Assembly (NCBI GenBank): GCA_021324775.1
Contig: JAJPIM010000006.1
Span: 124,001 to 188,000, forward strand
Source: Gemmatimonadota bacterium
GTDB taxonomy: Bacteria; Gemmatimonadota; Gemmatimonadetes; Gemmatimonadales; Gemmatimonadaceae
Direction of reading: 5' to 3'
Length of the DNA: 64,000 nucleotides
Positions 8,196-16,336 of the stretch are shown piece after piece. How positions within the stretch are numbered: the stretch's first letter is position 1; every line of letters begins with the position of its first letter. Below the pieces are notes generated by a model. It was given only the letters and a program-made list of their open reading frames with translations. It had not been told where the DNA came from and ran no database searches. Both the position numbers and the translations under genes were made by a program.

Positions 8196-10778
8196 CTACA
8201 ACCGGAACAGATAGCTGAACTTCACGAAGAAGTTGTCCGCCGTCCGCCGCAGGGTCGTGAAGTGGAACGCTTCCGGCTCGTCCAGGTTGTTCCCGTACCC
8301 GATGAACGCCACGGTGCCGGGCACCGGCTGGTACGAGAACAGCCCCGAGACTTGGAGCTGGTTGCTGTTCGAAAGCCCCGCCCGCGTGTACGTACCGGTC
8401 GCGGGATTGAAGGTGAAGATCGGGAGCTCGGTCCGCGCGTCATCGCGCAGGCTGTCCTGGTATGCGGCATCGTACTGCGCGACGATCCGGAAGAAGATCG
8501 GCCGCGAAAGCTGGTACTCGACGTCGAGCCGCGGAATCAGCGTCCGCGCGACTGCCGTGCCATCGTCGTGGCGCAGATAGATCTGCGCATTGTACATGAG
8601 CTGCGCCCGCAGCTTGCCCGTCGGGCGATAGTCCATCGTCAGCTCGGTCACGAAGATGTCGGCCGCCGACCACTCGAAGAAGTTCTCGTCGCGCCCGCCG
8701 AGCTGCAGCAGCGACAGGTCGAACTTCGAGAACTCTGGCGTCGCGATCTGGAGGACGTAGTCGGTATTGGGGATCGTCGGCGTCCCGACGAACTTCGTGT
8801 ATGTCGTGTCGTGCGGCCCGATGTGGCCCAGAAAATAGTTGCCGTACAGGGTCGGGTCGTACCCGTACGACTCGAAGTAGATGCCCGCCTGGATGTTCCA
8901 GCCGCCGCGGAGCGACGTGATCCCCGTGAAATGATAGCGCCGGTCCTCGGGCGCCTGCGCCGAGGTGAATCGCCGGTAGTCCCAAGTGTCGTTCATCATG
9001 ACATCCGCACCGATCGTTTGCAGCAGCCCGGTGGGCGGCCCGTAGAGCGTGAAGCGATGATCCAGTACCATGTTGCCGACGCCCGCGCGGCTGATGAAGC
9101 CGCTCGCCGCCACGAACTCCGGATCGATGCCGATCACGTCGTAGTTCAACCCGAACGTCCGGCCCGCCCGCACGAAGTGTGTCTCCCAGAGCGGCCCCGC
9201 CGTCGCCTGCAGCGACGGCGCCGCCGACGGGCCGTAGAACGCCTGCGCCGTGTCGCCCCGCGTGCTGCTGCCGGCGGCCTGCACCGCGATCGAATACAGT
9301 TTCAGGAAGGTGAACCGGGCGTCGGCGCTTGCCATACGGTTGTACGATCCGCCGTTCTCCTTGTCGGTGAGCGCGACGCCGGCCTGCGAGGCCTCGCCGA
9401 GCGGCTGCTGCATCCGCAGAATGTCGAAGGTCGGATGACCCAGGCCGCCGGCGGCCGGCGAACCTTCATCATCCTGCGCGCCGAGGTACGCGACGCTGAT
9501 GTTGCCGATCTTCCCCACGAGCTTCGCGGCGTCGATCGGTGCCACGATCTGCCGCGTGTAGATCAGGTTGTTAGGCGTGTCGAACTGCTCCAGCCCCTCG
9601 AGGAAGAACGGCCGCTTCTCGGGATACTGCACGGCCTGGCGTGGATCGAGTACGAGTTGGGTCGCGTCGGACTCGACTTCGGCGAAGTCCGGCCGGTAGG
9701 TCCCGTTCAATGTCAGATTGTTCGTGATCCCCCACCGGACGTTCGTGCCGAGCTGCGGGCGCTCGGCGCTGTACTGCCATCCCGCGCCGGGCGCCACCAC
9801 GCCACTGCCCGCCACGTTCTCGGTCACGAACGGATTGAGGTCGAGCGTGAGACCACGCTGCAGCCCCGTGAGCCCGTCGAGTGTCCCCGCCTGCGCGAGG
9901 AACGATGCGGCCGCGAGCTTGGCCGGGTACCACGAGTCCGATATGCCCGAATGCTGCACTCTGCGGATGATGTTGAGTCCCCAGTCCTGCGTCGCGGCGG
10001 ACTGGTACTTGATGCTGCGAAACGGGATCCGGACCACGACTTCGTACCCGAAGGGCGTGAGATGCCCCTTCGATTCATAGACGAAATCGGGACTCAGGTC
10101 GGTCGGCGGCGGACCGGTCAGGTTGGTGACGCCGAACCCGCTCTGCGAGGTCGCGCCCTCGGTGATCGTCCCATCCTCCTGCACGCCGAACGGATTGACG
10201 GCGAACACCAGCGCCTGCCGCGAATGCAGGAACGGGCTCAGGATCAGTTGGACGTTGTCGTCGGCATCGATCGCGTCGCGGTTCGCGAGCGCCGCGTGCA
10301 CCGCGCCGTGCGGTTCGTACGCGCGGATCCCGAAGTAGATCGCGGAGTGCGAATACCACACCAGCACCTCGGTCGAATCCGCGGCCACCTGCCCATCGAC
10401 CGGGAGATACTCGGAGAATCCGGTGAGCACCGCGGCGTGCTGCCACGCCGGTGCCGTGAGCGTGCCATCGACATCGATGTCCGTATCCAGCCGCGGGATC
10501 GTGACCGCGAGCTGGCCCGCGCGGCCGTTGTAGACGGCGGGTGCAGGCACTGAATCCCGCAGTGAATCCCGGAGCAAATCCGGCCCCCGGCCGAAGCCGA
10601 GCATCATCCCGCGCGGCAGTCCGGCCGCGACGCCGGCGGAATCGCTCGCGAAAACGCCCGCGAAATCAGCCACGGCTACGCCTCGGGCGGGCGCGAGCGC
10701 CGGCACCGGTGCTGGTGGATCACGATGGGCGATGGCCAGCGACTTGACGGCCATCGCGGCACCGAGAATCAGAAGCAC
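8196..10778 (-). CDS. DUF5916 outer-membrane protein with N-terminal carbohydrate-binding-like domain
   Basis: 860 residues. The N-terminus has a hydrophobic segment but a Pro/Ala-rich stretch follows, so the exact signal peptide and start are uncertain. Residues about 90-265 form a CBM9-like sandwich (DVDGTLTAPAWQHAAVLTGF, VLVWYSHSAIYFGIRAYEP, DADDNVQLILSPF, GYEVVVRIPFRSI). The rest is DUF5916, a large beta-barrel region (FAEVESDATQLVLDPR, YPEKRPFFLEGLEQFDTPNNLIYTR is the typical signature and is split here into recognisable parts: YPEKRPFFLEG and LIYTRQI). It ends in an aromatic-rich strand FVKFSYLFRL as expected for an outer-membrane barrel. The family is common in Gemmatimonadota and Bacteroidota; its substrate is unknown. 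Confidence 0.93.
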   Translation of the reverse strand: MLLILGAAMAVKSLAIAHRDPPAPVPALAPARGVAVADFAGVFASDSAGVAAGLPRGMMLGFGRGPDLLRDSLRDSVPAPAVYNGRAGQLAVTIPRLDTDIDVDGTLTAPAWQHAAVLTGFSEYLPVDGQVAADSTEVLVWYSHSAIYFGIRAYEPHGAVHAALANRDAIDADDNVQLILSPFLHSRQALVFAVNPFGVQEDGTITEGATSQSGFGVTNLTGPPPTDLSPDFVYESKGHLTPFGYEVVVRIPFRSIKYQSAATQDWGLNIIRRVQHSGISDSWYPAKLAAASFLAQAGTLDGLTGLQRGLTLDLNPFVTENVAGSGVVAPGAGWQYSAERPQLGTNVRWGITNNLTLNGTYRPDFAEVESDATQLVLDPRQAVQYPEKRPFFLEGLEQFDTPNNLIYTRQIVAPIDAAKLVGKIGNISVAYLGAQDDEGSPAAGGLGHPTFDILRMQQPLGEASQAGVALTDKENGGSYNRMASADARFTFLKLYSIAVQAAGSSTRGDTAQAFYGPSAAPSLQATAGPLWETHFVRAGRTFGLNYDVIGIDPEFVAASGFISRAGVGNMVLDHRFTLYGPPTGLLQTIGADVMMNDTWDYRRFTSAQAPEDRRYHFTGITSLRGGWNIQAGIYFESYGYDPTLYGNYFLGHIGPHDTTYTKFVGTPTIPNTDYVLQIATPEFSKFDLSLLQLGGRDENFFEWSAADIFVTELTMDYRPTGKLRAQLMYNAQIYLRHDDGTAVARTLIPRLDVEYQLSRPIFFRIVAQYDAAYQDSLRDDARTELPIFTFNPATGTYTRAGLSNSNQLQVSGLFSYQPVPGTVAFIGYGNNLDEPEAFHFTTLRRTADNFFVKFSYLFRL

Positions 10779-10897
10779 GAGCTATGCTAACCCGAATTGG
10801 GACCAAGTGCCATATACGGAGCGATGACTGCGGGCCGCCGGCCAGTGGCCGCTCCCGAACGACAACTATCGGCATCGCGACAATTCGTCCCTGGTAG

Positions 10898-11005
10898 GGG
10901 CCGGTCGCGACCGGCCCTCTGTCGTTGCCGTCCCATCACTGCCTGTGGCCCACGCAGCGGGGGCCGTTCGAGAACCGAAGGTCGCCCTGTTCCGGCAACG
11001 GCCAC
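10898..11005. repeat. 20 bp palindrome followed by dispersed repeat copy E
   Basis: GGGCCGGTCGCGACCGGCCC (10898-10917) is a perfect 20 bp palindrome, preceded by AATTCGTCCCTGGTAG. The same palindrome recurs at 20015-20034, and its left flank recurs at 14563-14580. Copy E of the structured repeat follows (about 10921-11005): GGGGCCGTTCGAGAACCG, AAGGTCGCCCTG, GGCAACGGCC. No gene is visible in 10779-11175. Confidence 0.8.
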
Positions 11006-11175
11006 CAGACGGATGCCGCCGCGAATGATCTGTTCCCGGGGAGCCGGACATCGCCGAGCGCACACCGCACTTGGACCACGGCCCTGGCCTGGTGGTTGCT
11101 TGCGAGCAGCCGTCCAGAAATGTGAGACTCGATCCCACGCTCGCCGCCGCTGGCGGGCGGCGCGAGCGGGCGGTG

Positions 11176-11700
11176 CTAGTGTACGGCCGCGGCTCTCGCG
11201 ATCTGCGGCGTGTGGCGCCGGTCGTGGTACCCGAGCAGGACCAGCGACTGGTACATGTTCATCGGCCCGAACAGCGCATGGCGGGTCGGCACGCCGGCCA
11301 ACGCCCAGCCATCGGCCGACCGCAGCAGGCCGCGCACCTCGTCATGCGAGGCGCGGAGCGCGGCGATCGCATCACCGGCCGCCACCGCCGCCGCGGGCGT
11401 CACCACCTCGGGCGCCGTCAATGGACCCGCCGGCACAAACCCTTCGGCCGTGGCGAGCACGGACGACTCGTCCTGCTCGTGCCCCAACCCCGCCGCGATC
11501 GCCTTCCCAAGCCGCGCCGCGAGATACTGGCTGGTCTTCGACTCCGCCAGCGCCAGATGCTGCAGCACCTGCGCCGCAGTCCACCCCCCGCTCGCCGGCA
11601 CCCGCTCCAACCGCTCGGCACCAATTCCGTCGATCGCCGCATACACCCCAGCACGCGATTCGTCGAGAAAATCCGAGATCTCAGCCAGTCTGCGATTCAT
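11176..11700 (-). CDS. DinB-family protein
   Basis: 174 residues from ATG 11700. A second ATG two codons upstream (11706) directly abuts the Shine-Dalgarno run GGGGG; the 11700 start leaves a normal spacing of six bases and is preferred. Four-helix DinB-like fold: FLDESRAGVYAAIDGI, GWTAAQVLQHLALAE (first metal-ligand His), and GYHDRRHTPQIARAA at the end, where two His lie in the usual HxxxH-like spacing. DinB-like proteins are metal-dependent enzymes, several of them thiol transferases; others are of unknown role. Divergent from the barrel gene at 11862. Confidence 0.85.
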   Translation of the reverse strand: MNRRLAEISDFLDESRAGVYAAIDGIGAERLERVPASGGWTAAQVLQHLALAESKTSQYLAARLGKAIAAGLGHEQDESSVLATAEGFVPAGPLTAPEVVTPAAAVAAGDAIAALRASHDEVRGLLRSADGWALAGVPTRHALFGPMNMYQSLVLLGYHDRRHTPQIARAAAVH

Positions 11701-11705
11701 GGCCA

Positions 11706-11785
11706 TCCCCCTTTTTTCTACTTTCTACTTTCTACTCTCTACTTTCTGCCTTCTTCCTCTCGGTTTTCTCCTCTCTCCTCTCTCC
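11706..11785. repeat. 80-base pyrimidine-rich tract with TTTCTAC direct repeats
   Basis: On the + strand almost all bases are C or T; the few exceptions are isolated A or G. The left half contains at least four near-copies of a 7-mer (TTTCTAC, TTTCTAC, TTTCTAC, TCTCTAC); the right half is CTCTCTCCTC-like. The surrounding DNA is balanced and over 60 per cent GC. It separates the divergent DinB and barrel genes, and the complementary purine run supplies the DinB ribosome-binding site. Confidence 0.8.
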
Positions 11786-11861
11786 AAAACTACCCCACCC
11801 CAGCGCCCGCGCATCATTCGTGCGTATACGACAGTACACCCGAACCAAGAGGGGAACGGAA

Positions 11862-12473
11862 ATGAAGCAAATCATGGCGATCGCCGTCGCCGCGTCGGCT
11901 GTGCTGGTGGCATCTGCGCCCGCATCCGCGCAACGCATTGCGCCCAACCAGTTTGCAATCGACGGCGCGATCGGTTTCGCGATTCCGGCCGGTGCCTACA
12001 GTGACGGCTTGAACACGGGGCTCGATCTCCAGGCAGCGCTCGAATACCGGCCGGCCCGCACCGGCCCGTTCTCCTTCCGCGCCGAGATCGGGTGGGACCA
12101 CTTTGGCGTCACCGGCTTCACCGCAAGCTCCAACATCACCCATCTCGCAATCGACGGCCTCTACGACTTCGTGATCCCCAACAGCTTCCTCCAGCCGTAC
12201 GCCCTCGCGGGATTCGGCATCTACAACGTCTCCGAAGACGTGGCGGCGCTGTGCGGCACCGATGCCTTCGGCAATCCGATCGTCTGCAACACGAATACCG
12301 GCAGCAGCACCGGCGCCGGCATCAACCTCGGTGGCGGTATCCGCTACCTCCTCGGCCGCGGCGCACAAGCGTACTTCGAAGCGCGCTACACCCTGGTGTT
12401 CACCGGACCCGGCGAGCTGAGCGAGTCGCCGTTCTTCCCGTTTCAGTTCGGGGTCCGATACCTGCTGAGATAG
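11862..12473 (+). CDS. Small outer-membrane beta-barrel protein (OmpA/OmpW-like porin)
   Basis: 203 residues from ATG 11862, preceded by AAGAGGGG about seven bases upstream. A clear signal peptide ends at SAPASAQ (about residue 23). The mature part consists of eight or so short amphipathic strands: [97 protein letters not shown]. An insert with a Cys pair ([12 protein letters not shown]) may carry a disulphide in a surface loop. Family-level function only: outer-membrane protein beta-barrel domain. A longer frame from 10797 covers repeats and is not coding. Confidence 0.88.
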   Translation: MKQIMAIAVAASAVLVASAPASAQRIAPNQFAIDGAIGFAIPAGAYSDGLNTGLDLQAALEYRPARTGPFSFRAEIGWDHFGVTGFTASSNITHLAIDGLYDFVIPNSFLQPYALAGFGIYNVSEDVAALCGTDAFGNPIVCNTNTGSSTGAGINLGGGIRYLLGRGAQAYFEARYTLVFTGPGELSESPFFPFQFGVRYLLR

Positions 12474-12546
12474 TTTGGCGCCCGTTGTTGGCATCCCCGG
12501 TGACCGGCGGTCCGGCCGGACACCGGCTCACGCAACCGGAGGCGAT

Positions 12547-13077
12547 ATGAAAGGCACGATAGGTACAGCGGGTATGTTGGCGGCGGCCATGATGCTCTAC
12601 GCGATCCCCGCGATCGCGCAAGACCACCATCAGGCGGCGCACCACGCACCGCCCGAGCACGGGCCGCCGCCCGCCCGCGAGTCACACGCACCGCCACCCT
12701 CTGGCGATCGTCATTTCGCCGACCAGCCGGGCCACCCGGACGTGCCGCACGTGCACGACAACGGAGAGTGGATCGGACACAACACCGGCCGCAACGACCC
12801 GCACTATCACCTGGACCACCCCTGGGCGCACGGCCACTTCAACGGTGGCTTCGGCCCGCGCCACGTCTGGCGGCTCGGCGGCGGTGGCCCCGGGCGCTTC
12901 TGGTTCGGCGGCTTCTACTTCAGCGTCGCACCGTTCGATGTCGGCTACTGCGACGGCTGGCTCTGGGATTCCGACGAGATCGTGATCTACGACGACCCCG
13001 ATCACGACGGCTGGTACCTCGCCTACAACACGCGAACGGGCACCTACGTCCACGTGGAGTATCTCGGGAACAGCTAG
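12547..13077 (+). CDS. Secreted His-rich protein of unknown function
   Basis: 176 residues; ATG 12547 has GGAGG at 12538-12542 upstream. Signal peptide of about 23 residues ends AIPAIAQ. A His/Pro-rich stretch follows (residues about 24-85, 17 or more His), then a compact C-terminal domain with conserved-looking runs [51 protein letters not shown] and [15 protein letters not shown]. Similar proteins annotated as hypothetical exist in Acidobacteria and related soil bacteria; I know of no function. The His-rich part could bind divalent metal (inference). Its TAG and the stop codon of the next, opposite gene overlap as CTAG (13074-13077). Confidence 0.85.
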   Translation: MKGTIGTAGMLAAAMMLYAIPAIAQDHHQAAHHAPPEHGPPPARESHAPPPSGDRHFADQPGHPDVPHVHDNGEWIGHNTGRNDPHYHLDHPWAHGHFNGGFGPRHVWRLGGGGPGRFWFGGFYFSVAPFDVGYCDGWLWDSDEIVIYDDPDHDGWYLAYNTRTGTYVHVEYLGNS

Positions 13078-13427
13078 CGGCCGGATCCAATCGGCTGCGG
13101 AGACACGGACGGTCGGCTATCGCGACTGATAGCCGGCCCCGTGAGCCCGGTCGTCTCGGTCGCATTGAAGGTCGGCGCAAGCGACGAGTAAGCCGGCCAC
13201 ACCGTGATGGTCTGGATCCGCGTCACCGCGAGGGCGCTGGCCGCCGGCAGCATCGTCCCATTCGCCGAACCGTGCACCAAGTTCGGCAGGAAGGCGCCAA
13301 GCCCGAGCATCGAGGTCGTGATGATCGCGAGCGCGATCATGACCTCGATCAATGTCATGCCGCGACGGGGCGATTGGTGAGCCGGCCGTGAGATCGGCGC
13401 GCGTCTCGATCGTTCGAAGCGTCTCAT
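13074..13427 (-). CDS. Type IV pilin-like protein with prepilin N-terminal methylation motif (PilV/GspI-like)
   Basis: 117 residues from ATG 13427; a GTG at 13454 in the same frame is an alternative. The prepilin peptidase site is clear: Arg-rich leader then [24 protein letters not shown], with Glu at +5 of the mature protein and a hydrophobic alpha-1 helix. The C-terminal part is short (about 80 residues) and Ser/Thr/Pro-rich, so this is likely a minor pseudopilin of a type IV pilus or type II secretion system. No other pilus assembly gene is nearby except the pilin at 15781. Its stop overlaps that of the convergent gene by four bases (CTAG). Confidence 0.85.
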   Translation of the reverse strand: MRRFERSRRAPISRPAHQSPRRGMTLIEVMIALAIITTSMLGLGAFLPNLVHGSANGTMLPAASALAVTRIQTITVWPAYSSLAPTFNATETTGLTGPAISRDSRPSVSPQPIGSGR

Positions 13428-13748
13428 ATGCTGGCCAGTCTCCGCGTTGAACACAAATACCGCGAGTACGTGGTACGTCCCGTCGCTGCGTCACCGGGAT
13501 CCTTCGGTGGTCTCCGTGTACAGAGGCGGGCGTACCGGGTCCGCGGGCGGTACGGCAGCGAATCTATCGAACGGCGTGCAGGCGGCTATCACGCCCTGCG
13601 GTCGTACTGTCACGGCCTGGCACTCGCGTGCGCATTCCCGAACCGATACGTCCCGCCAACTCCCACAGAGTGACCCCTGCGATGCCCGGACCGTCACGCC
13701 GGTAGCTTCTCGGACCGGCCCGGCACTCATCTCACCTCGACCCCGGCC
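13428..13748. other. 321-base region without recognisable gene
   Basis: Between the pseudopilin gene and the SGNH hydrolase gene. Short open frames exist on both strands but none has a ribosome-binding site or a recognisable product. Promoters for the two divergent genes should lie here. No repeat or strong hairpin noticed. Confidence 0.5.
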
Positions 13749-14378
13749 ATGTCATCTGGGCGCATCGTTTTGCTGGGCGACTCCACGTTCGACAATCAGT
13801 CGTACGTTGCGCCCGGGGCATCCACGATCGCCGCGATCGAGGCCCGGCTCCCCGCGGGATGGTCTGCGATCCTGCTAGCGCAGGACGGAAGCGCGATCGA
13901 CGAGGTCATGCGCCAGGCGATGCAGTTACCCGCTGGCGCATCGCATCTGGTCGTCAGCACCGGCATGAGCGACGTGCTCAGCGATGTCGGGATTCTCGCC
14001 GAGTGCACGGCGACGGTGGCGGACGCGCTCTGGAAGGTCGCAGAGGCCGGAGAGCGGTTCGAGCGCCGCTATCGTCGCATGCTGCGCAGTGTCCGCACGC
14101 GCCGCCTGCCGGTCGCCGTCTGCACGATGGGCAACGGCAACTTCGGCGGGCCGCAGTTGCAGGCCGTCACCACCACCGCCCTCGCCATCTTCAACGATGC
14201 GATCATCCGCTCGGCATGGTCCACGCACACGCCCATCATCGATCTGCGCGCGGCCTGCGACGAGCCGGAGGACTACGCCAACGAAACCGTGCCCTCCGCG
14301 CGAGGCAGCGCCAAGATCGCGGAGTTCGTGGTGAACGCACTCGTGAATGGAGCTGTGAACGCAGTCACAGGCGGATGA
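13749..14378 (+). CDS. SGNH/GDSL-family hydrolase
   Basis: 209 residues from ATG 13749. Block I with the nucleophile is IVLLGDSTFDNQSYV (GDS at residues about 10-12), followed by an oxyanion-type Gly region (VVSTGMSDVL replaces the usual GxND) and a C-terminal DYANETVPSARGSAKIAEFV stretch in the place of block V. The canonical DxxH of block V is not evident; several known SGNH subfamilies with an EPSxxGxAKIA ending share this layout. No signal peptide, so probably cytoplasmic. Esterase activity on a small acyl substrate is the family role; the substrate is unknown. Confidence 0.8.
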   Translation: MSSGRIVLLGDSTFDNQSYVAPGASTIAAIEARLPAGWSAILLAQDGSAIDEVMRQAMQLPAGASHLVVSTGMSDVLSDVGILAECTATVADALWKVAEAGERFERRYRRMLRSVRTRRLPVAVCTMGNGNFGGPQLQAVTTTALAIFNDAIIRSAWSTHTPIIDLRAACDEPEDYANETVPSARGSAKIAEFVVNALVNGAVNAVTGG

Positions 14379-14705
14379 GAGGGTGGCACGCGGCTACGGC
14401 CGGACGGGTTCTGTTGGATTCGCTGGTCTCTCACCTGCCCATTCTATTTACGGATGAGTTCGGTGACCCAGCCGCGAACAAATTGAAGGCGACTCCCGGG
14501 GACGCATCACGGCACTCCTCCGGCGTGGCGTTCGCACCGTCGACGGCCTGGCCCGCAGCGGCGAATTCGTCCCTGGTAGAGGCCAGTCGCGACCCGAAAC
14601 ACGCGCAATAGATTTGCCGTAGAATTAGGACGCTGACTCCGGCACGGTCCGGATCCCGGACCGTGGGACAGCCGGTTTCGATGGCACAAGGAGGCAACGA
14701 GCGAC
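14379..14705. other. 327-base intergenic region with a perfect inverted repeat
   Basis: No gene. At 14563-14580 AATTCGTCCCTGGTAGA matches the flank of the 20 bp palindrome at 10898, followed by a decayed palindrome (GGCCAGTCGCGACCCG). At 14643-14665 there is a perfect 10 bp inverted repeat (CACGGTCCGG, ATC, CCGGACCGTG). Confidence 0.6.
14643..14665. promoter_or_regulatory. Perfect 10 bp inverted repeat upstream of the small membrane protein gene
   Basis: CACGGTCCGG and CCGGACCGTG separated by three bases. No T-run follows on the + strand, so it does not look like a classical terminator; it lies 41 bases before the GTG start of the next gene and could be an operator or an mRNA hairpin. Role is inference. 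Confidence 0.45.
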
Positions 14706-14972
14706 GTGGGCGCAGAAATACTGGTACCGCTGATCGCTGTCCCCTGTGGGTGCGGCCTCGTGGCGTTCATGGCCGCGTTGGTCTTCCCATCCACCCGCGG
14801 CGCAATGGCCGCATGGCTCCATCGGAAGGCCAACCCCGACACCCTGGATTCGTCGGCGTCCGCCCAGCTCATGGCGTTGCGCAATGAGGTGTATGCCCTC
14901 CGCGTCGAAGTCGCAGCCGTCGCGCAGGCGCTCCCGGCGATCGACCCCGCTCGCCGCATCGCGCCGGGATAG
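14706..14972 (+). CDS. Small single-pass membrane protein with C-terminal helical segment
   Basis: 88 residues from GTG 14706, with AAGGAGG about 11 bases upstream. One TM helix (about residues 5-28, ILVPLIAVPCGCGLVAFMAA), then a basic linker RGAMAAWLHRKAN, then an amphipathic helix likely to form a coiled coil (LMALRNEVYALRVEVAAVAQAL). This topology resembles PspB- or BdrC-like small membrane proteins, but no signature identifies it. Function unknown. Confidence 0.7.
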   Translation: MGAEILVPLIAVPCGCGLVAFMAALVFPSTRGAMAAWLHRKANPDTLDSSASAQLMALRNEVYALRVEVAAVAQALPAIDPARRIAPG

Positions 14973-15124
14973 CCAGGGCACCGGCACCCAAAAACACTGC
15001 GCAACCCGGTAGATTGCGTGTAGCCCGGAGCGAGTTACGGCGCTCCGCGCATCCGGCCGCGGCACGCTGCATCACCCACGCGCCGTCAGACCGCCGGGCC
15101 GACACAAATAACCTGCGAGGAAGT

Positions 15125-15346
15125 GTGCCGAAGACATCCACGACCGCCGCGGCAAAGCCGAAGACATCGGTCCAGGCCGCGACGTCGGTGCAAGCCGAGC
15201 GTGAGCGCAAAGCCAAGGAGCAGCACGACGCCTGGGTCGCCAAGGCGAACGACATCGCCGCCCGCGTCGGTGTGCCTCCGCTCGTCTCGTCGGGTGTCGA
15301 CTTCCGGATCGCGTACGCGAAGACCCTCCGTCCGAACGGCCGGTAA
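15125..15346 (+). CDS. Small basic Ala/Lys-rich protein, function unknown
   Basis: 73 residues from GTG 15125, chosen because GAGGA ends four bases upstream; the open frame extends to 15014 without a ribosome-binding site. Composition is Ala/Lys/Thr-rich at the N-terminus, then a charged helix (AERERKAKEQHDAWVAKAN) and a short C-terminal part (VGVPPLVSSGVDFRIAY). No family recognised. Could be spurious, but start signal and codon pattern favour a real small gene. Confidence 0.5.
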   Translation: MPKTSTTAAAKPKTSVQAATSVQAERERKAKEQHDAWVAKANDIAARVGVPPLVSSGVDFRIAYAKTLRPNGR

Positions 15347-15539
15347 CCAGTAGGTGACCCGCGCGTAACCCGCGCGCCGACAACCTGCGACAGGCAGGGG
15401 CTGGCCGGGGCCGGTTCCCGGCGGCCCCGGCGGATGCGGTGGCCCATCCGGCACGGCATGTGCGTTAATCGAACCTGACGAGACCCTCGTAGAACGGTCT
15501 CGAATCTGGCCGATGTCGCATTGCCCGGAGGGCCGAACC

Positions 15540-15689
15540 ATGCTGTGGACTGTTGCGCTCGTGCTCTTTGTTCTGTGGATCCTCGGCTTCGGCGTGTTCC
15601 ACGTCGCCGGCGGCTTGATCCACATATTGCTCGTGCTCGCGGTGATCTCGATTCTGTGGAGACTGATCGCGGGCCGCCGCGTGGTCTAG
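15540..15689 (+). CDS. lmo0937-family small membrane protein (DUF5670)
   Basis: 49 residues from ATG 15540, with GGAGG at 15527-15531 upstream. Sequence pattern MLWTVALVLFVLWILGF, then VAGGLIHILLVLAVIS, ILWRLIAGRR matches the lmo0937 family of 45-50 aa proteins: two TM helices with a GG-LIH-LL hinge and a basic C-terminus. The family is widespread and often stress-inducible, with unknown molecular role. It is followed by a terminator-like hairpin, so it is probably a monocistronic gene. Confidence 0.88.
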   Translation: MLWTVALVLFVLWILGFGVFHVAGGLIHILLVLAVISILWRLIAGRRVV

Positions 15690-15718
15690 CGGCGCCGTAG
15701 CAGCGAGAGGCAGGAAGA

Positions 15719-15750
15719 AGGGCCAGCGCCGCTACGCGGATGCTGGCCCT
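15719..15750 (+). terminator. Rho-independent-like terminator after the lmo0937-type gene
   Basis: Stem AGGGCCAGC (15719-15727) with GCTGGCCCT (15742-15750), nine pairs, 14-base loop, followed by GTGTTTT on the + strand. It lies 30 bases after the stop codon of the small gene and before the convergent pilin gene. Confidence 0.7.
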
Positions 15751-15780
15751 GTGTTTTGGCGGTGGTGCGGTACCGTCGCG

Positions 15781-16245
15781 CTAGGGACAGTACACCGTGC
15801 CCGGATACTCCGATGACGTCGTCGCCGCCGACCCGTTCGCGATGTGGCAGGACGACGGCGCCGACACCATCGGCTGGCTCGTCGTCGCAACCGCCGACCA
15901 GCCCGTAACCGTGGCCGTCGTGATGCTGTACGTGTTGTTCACGGACGGCATGTAGTTCGCCGCGCTCAGCGATGGCGTATATGTCGCGTATTCGATGAAG
16001 TACGCCTCTTCGGCGGTCTCGAGATTCCGGAGATCCTCGATGAGGGTCGTCGTGTAGCCCTTGTCCTTGAGCGGCGAGAGGTGGAGGATCGCGATCCCGG
16101 CGAGAATGCCGATGACCACGATCACGACCATGATCTCGATCAGGGTAAAGCCCGGAACCGGCTCGTGTCCGGCTGGGCGTTCCACTACGCTGTTGCCAGG
16201 TACGTTGTTGTCAGGCTGCACACGTTGCGACCGAAGGAGGTGCAC
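15781..16245 (-). CDS. Type IV pilin-like protein (GspG/PilA-type prepilin)
   Basis: 154 residues as written; the true start may be further in, since the prepilin leader should be shorter than the 31 residues before the cleavage site. Motif: PGFTLIEIMVVIVVIGILAGIAI, with conserved Gly, Phe and Glu+5 and a 20-residue hydrophobic helix. Downstream LRNLETAEEAYFIEY resembles the alpha-1-C region of major pilins and pseudopilins, and two Cys near the C-terminus (about residues 137 and 153) would form the D-loop disulphide. It lies 2.3 kb from the other pilin-like gene, without an assembly ATPase or peptidase nearby. Confidence 0.88.
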   Translation of the reverse strand: MHLLRSQRVQPDNNVPGNSVVERPAGHEPVPGFTLIEIMVVIVVIGILAGIAILHLSPLKDKGYTTTLIEDLRNLETAEEAYFIEYATYTPSLSAANYMPSVNNTYSITTATVTGWSAVATTSQPMVSAPSSCHIANGSAATTSSEYPGTVYCP

Positions 16246-16336
16246 GCCGGGCCGCGGGTACGACCGCGCAGACCGCGAGGAAAATCCGTCTCTGGGGAGG
16301 GACGAGCCACCCTGAGCAACGTTGCGCCCTGGCGCG

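Noticed and set aside
8262-10553. Very long open frame on the + strand opposite the DUF5916 gene
   Set aside because: It is Arg-rich and featureless, fully antisense to a gene with recognisable domains, and typical of shadow frames in GC-rich DNA.
10797-11861. Upstream extension of the small barrel gene (frame from 10797)
   Set aside because: It would cover repeats and the DinB gene; the signal peptide and ribosome-binding site fix the start at 11862.
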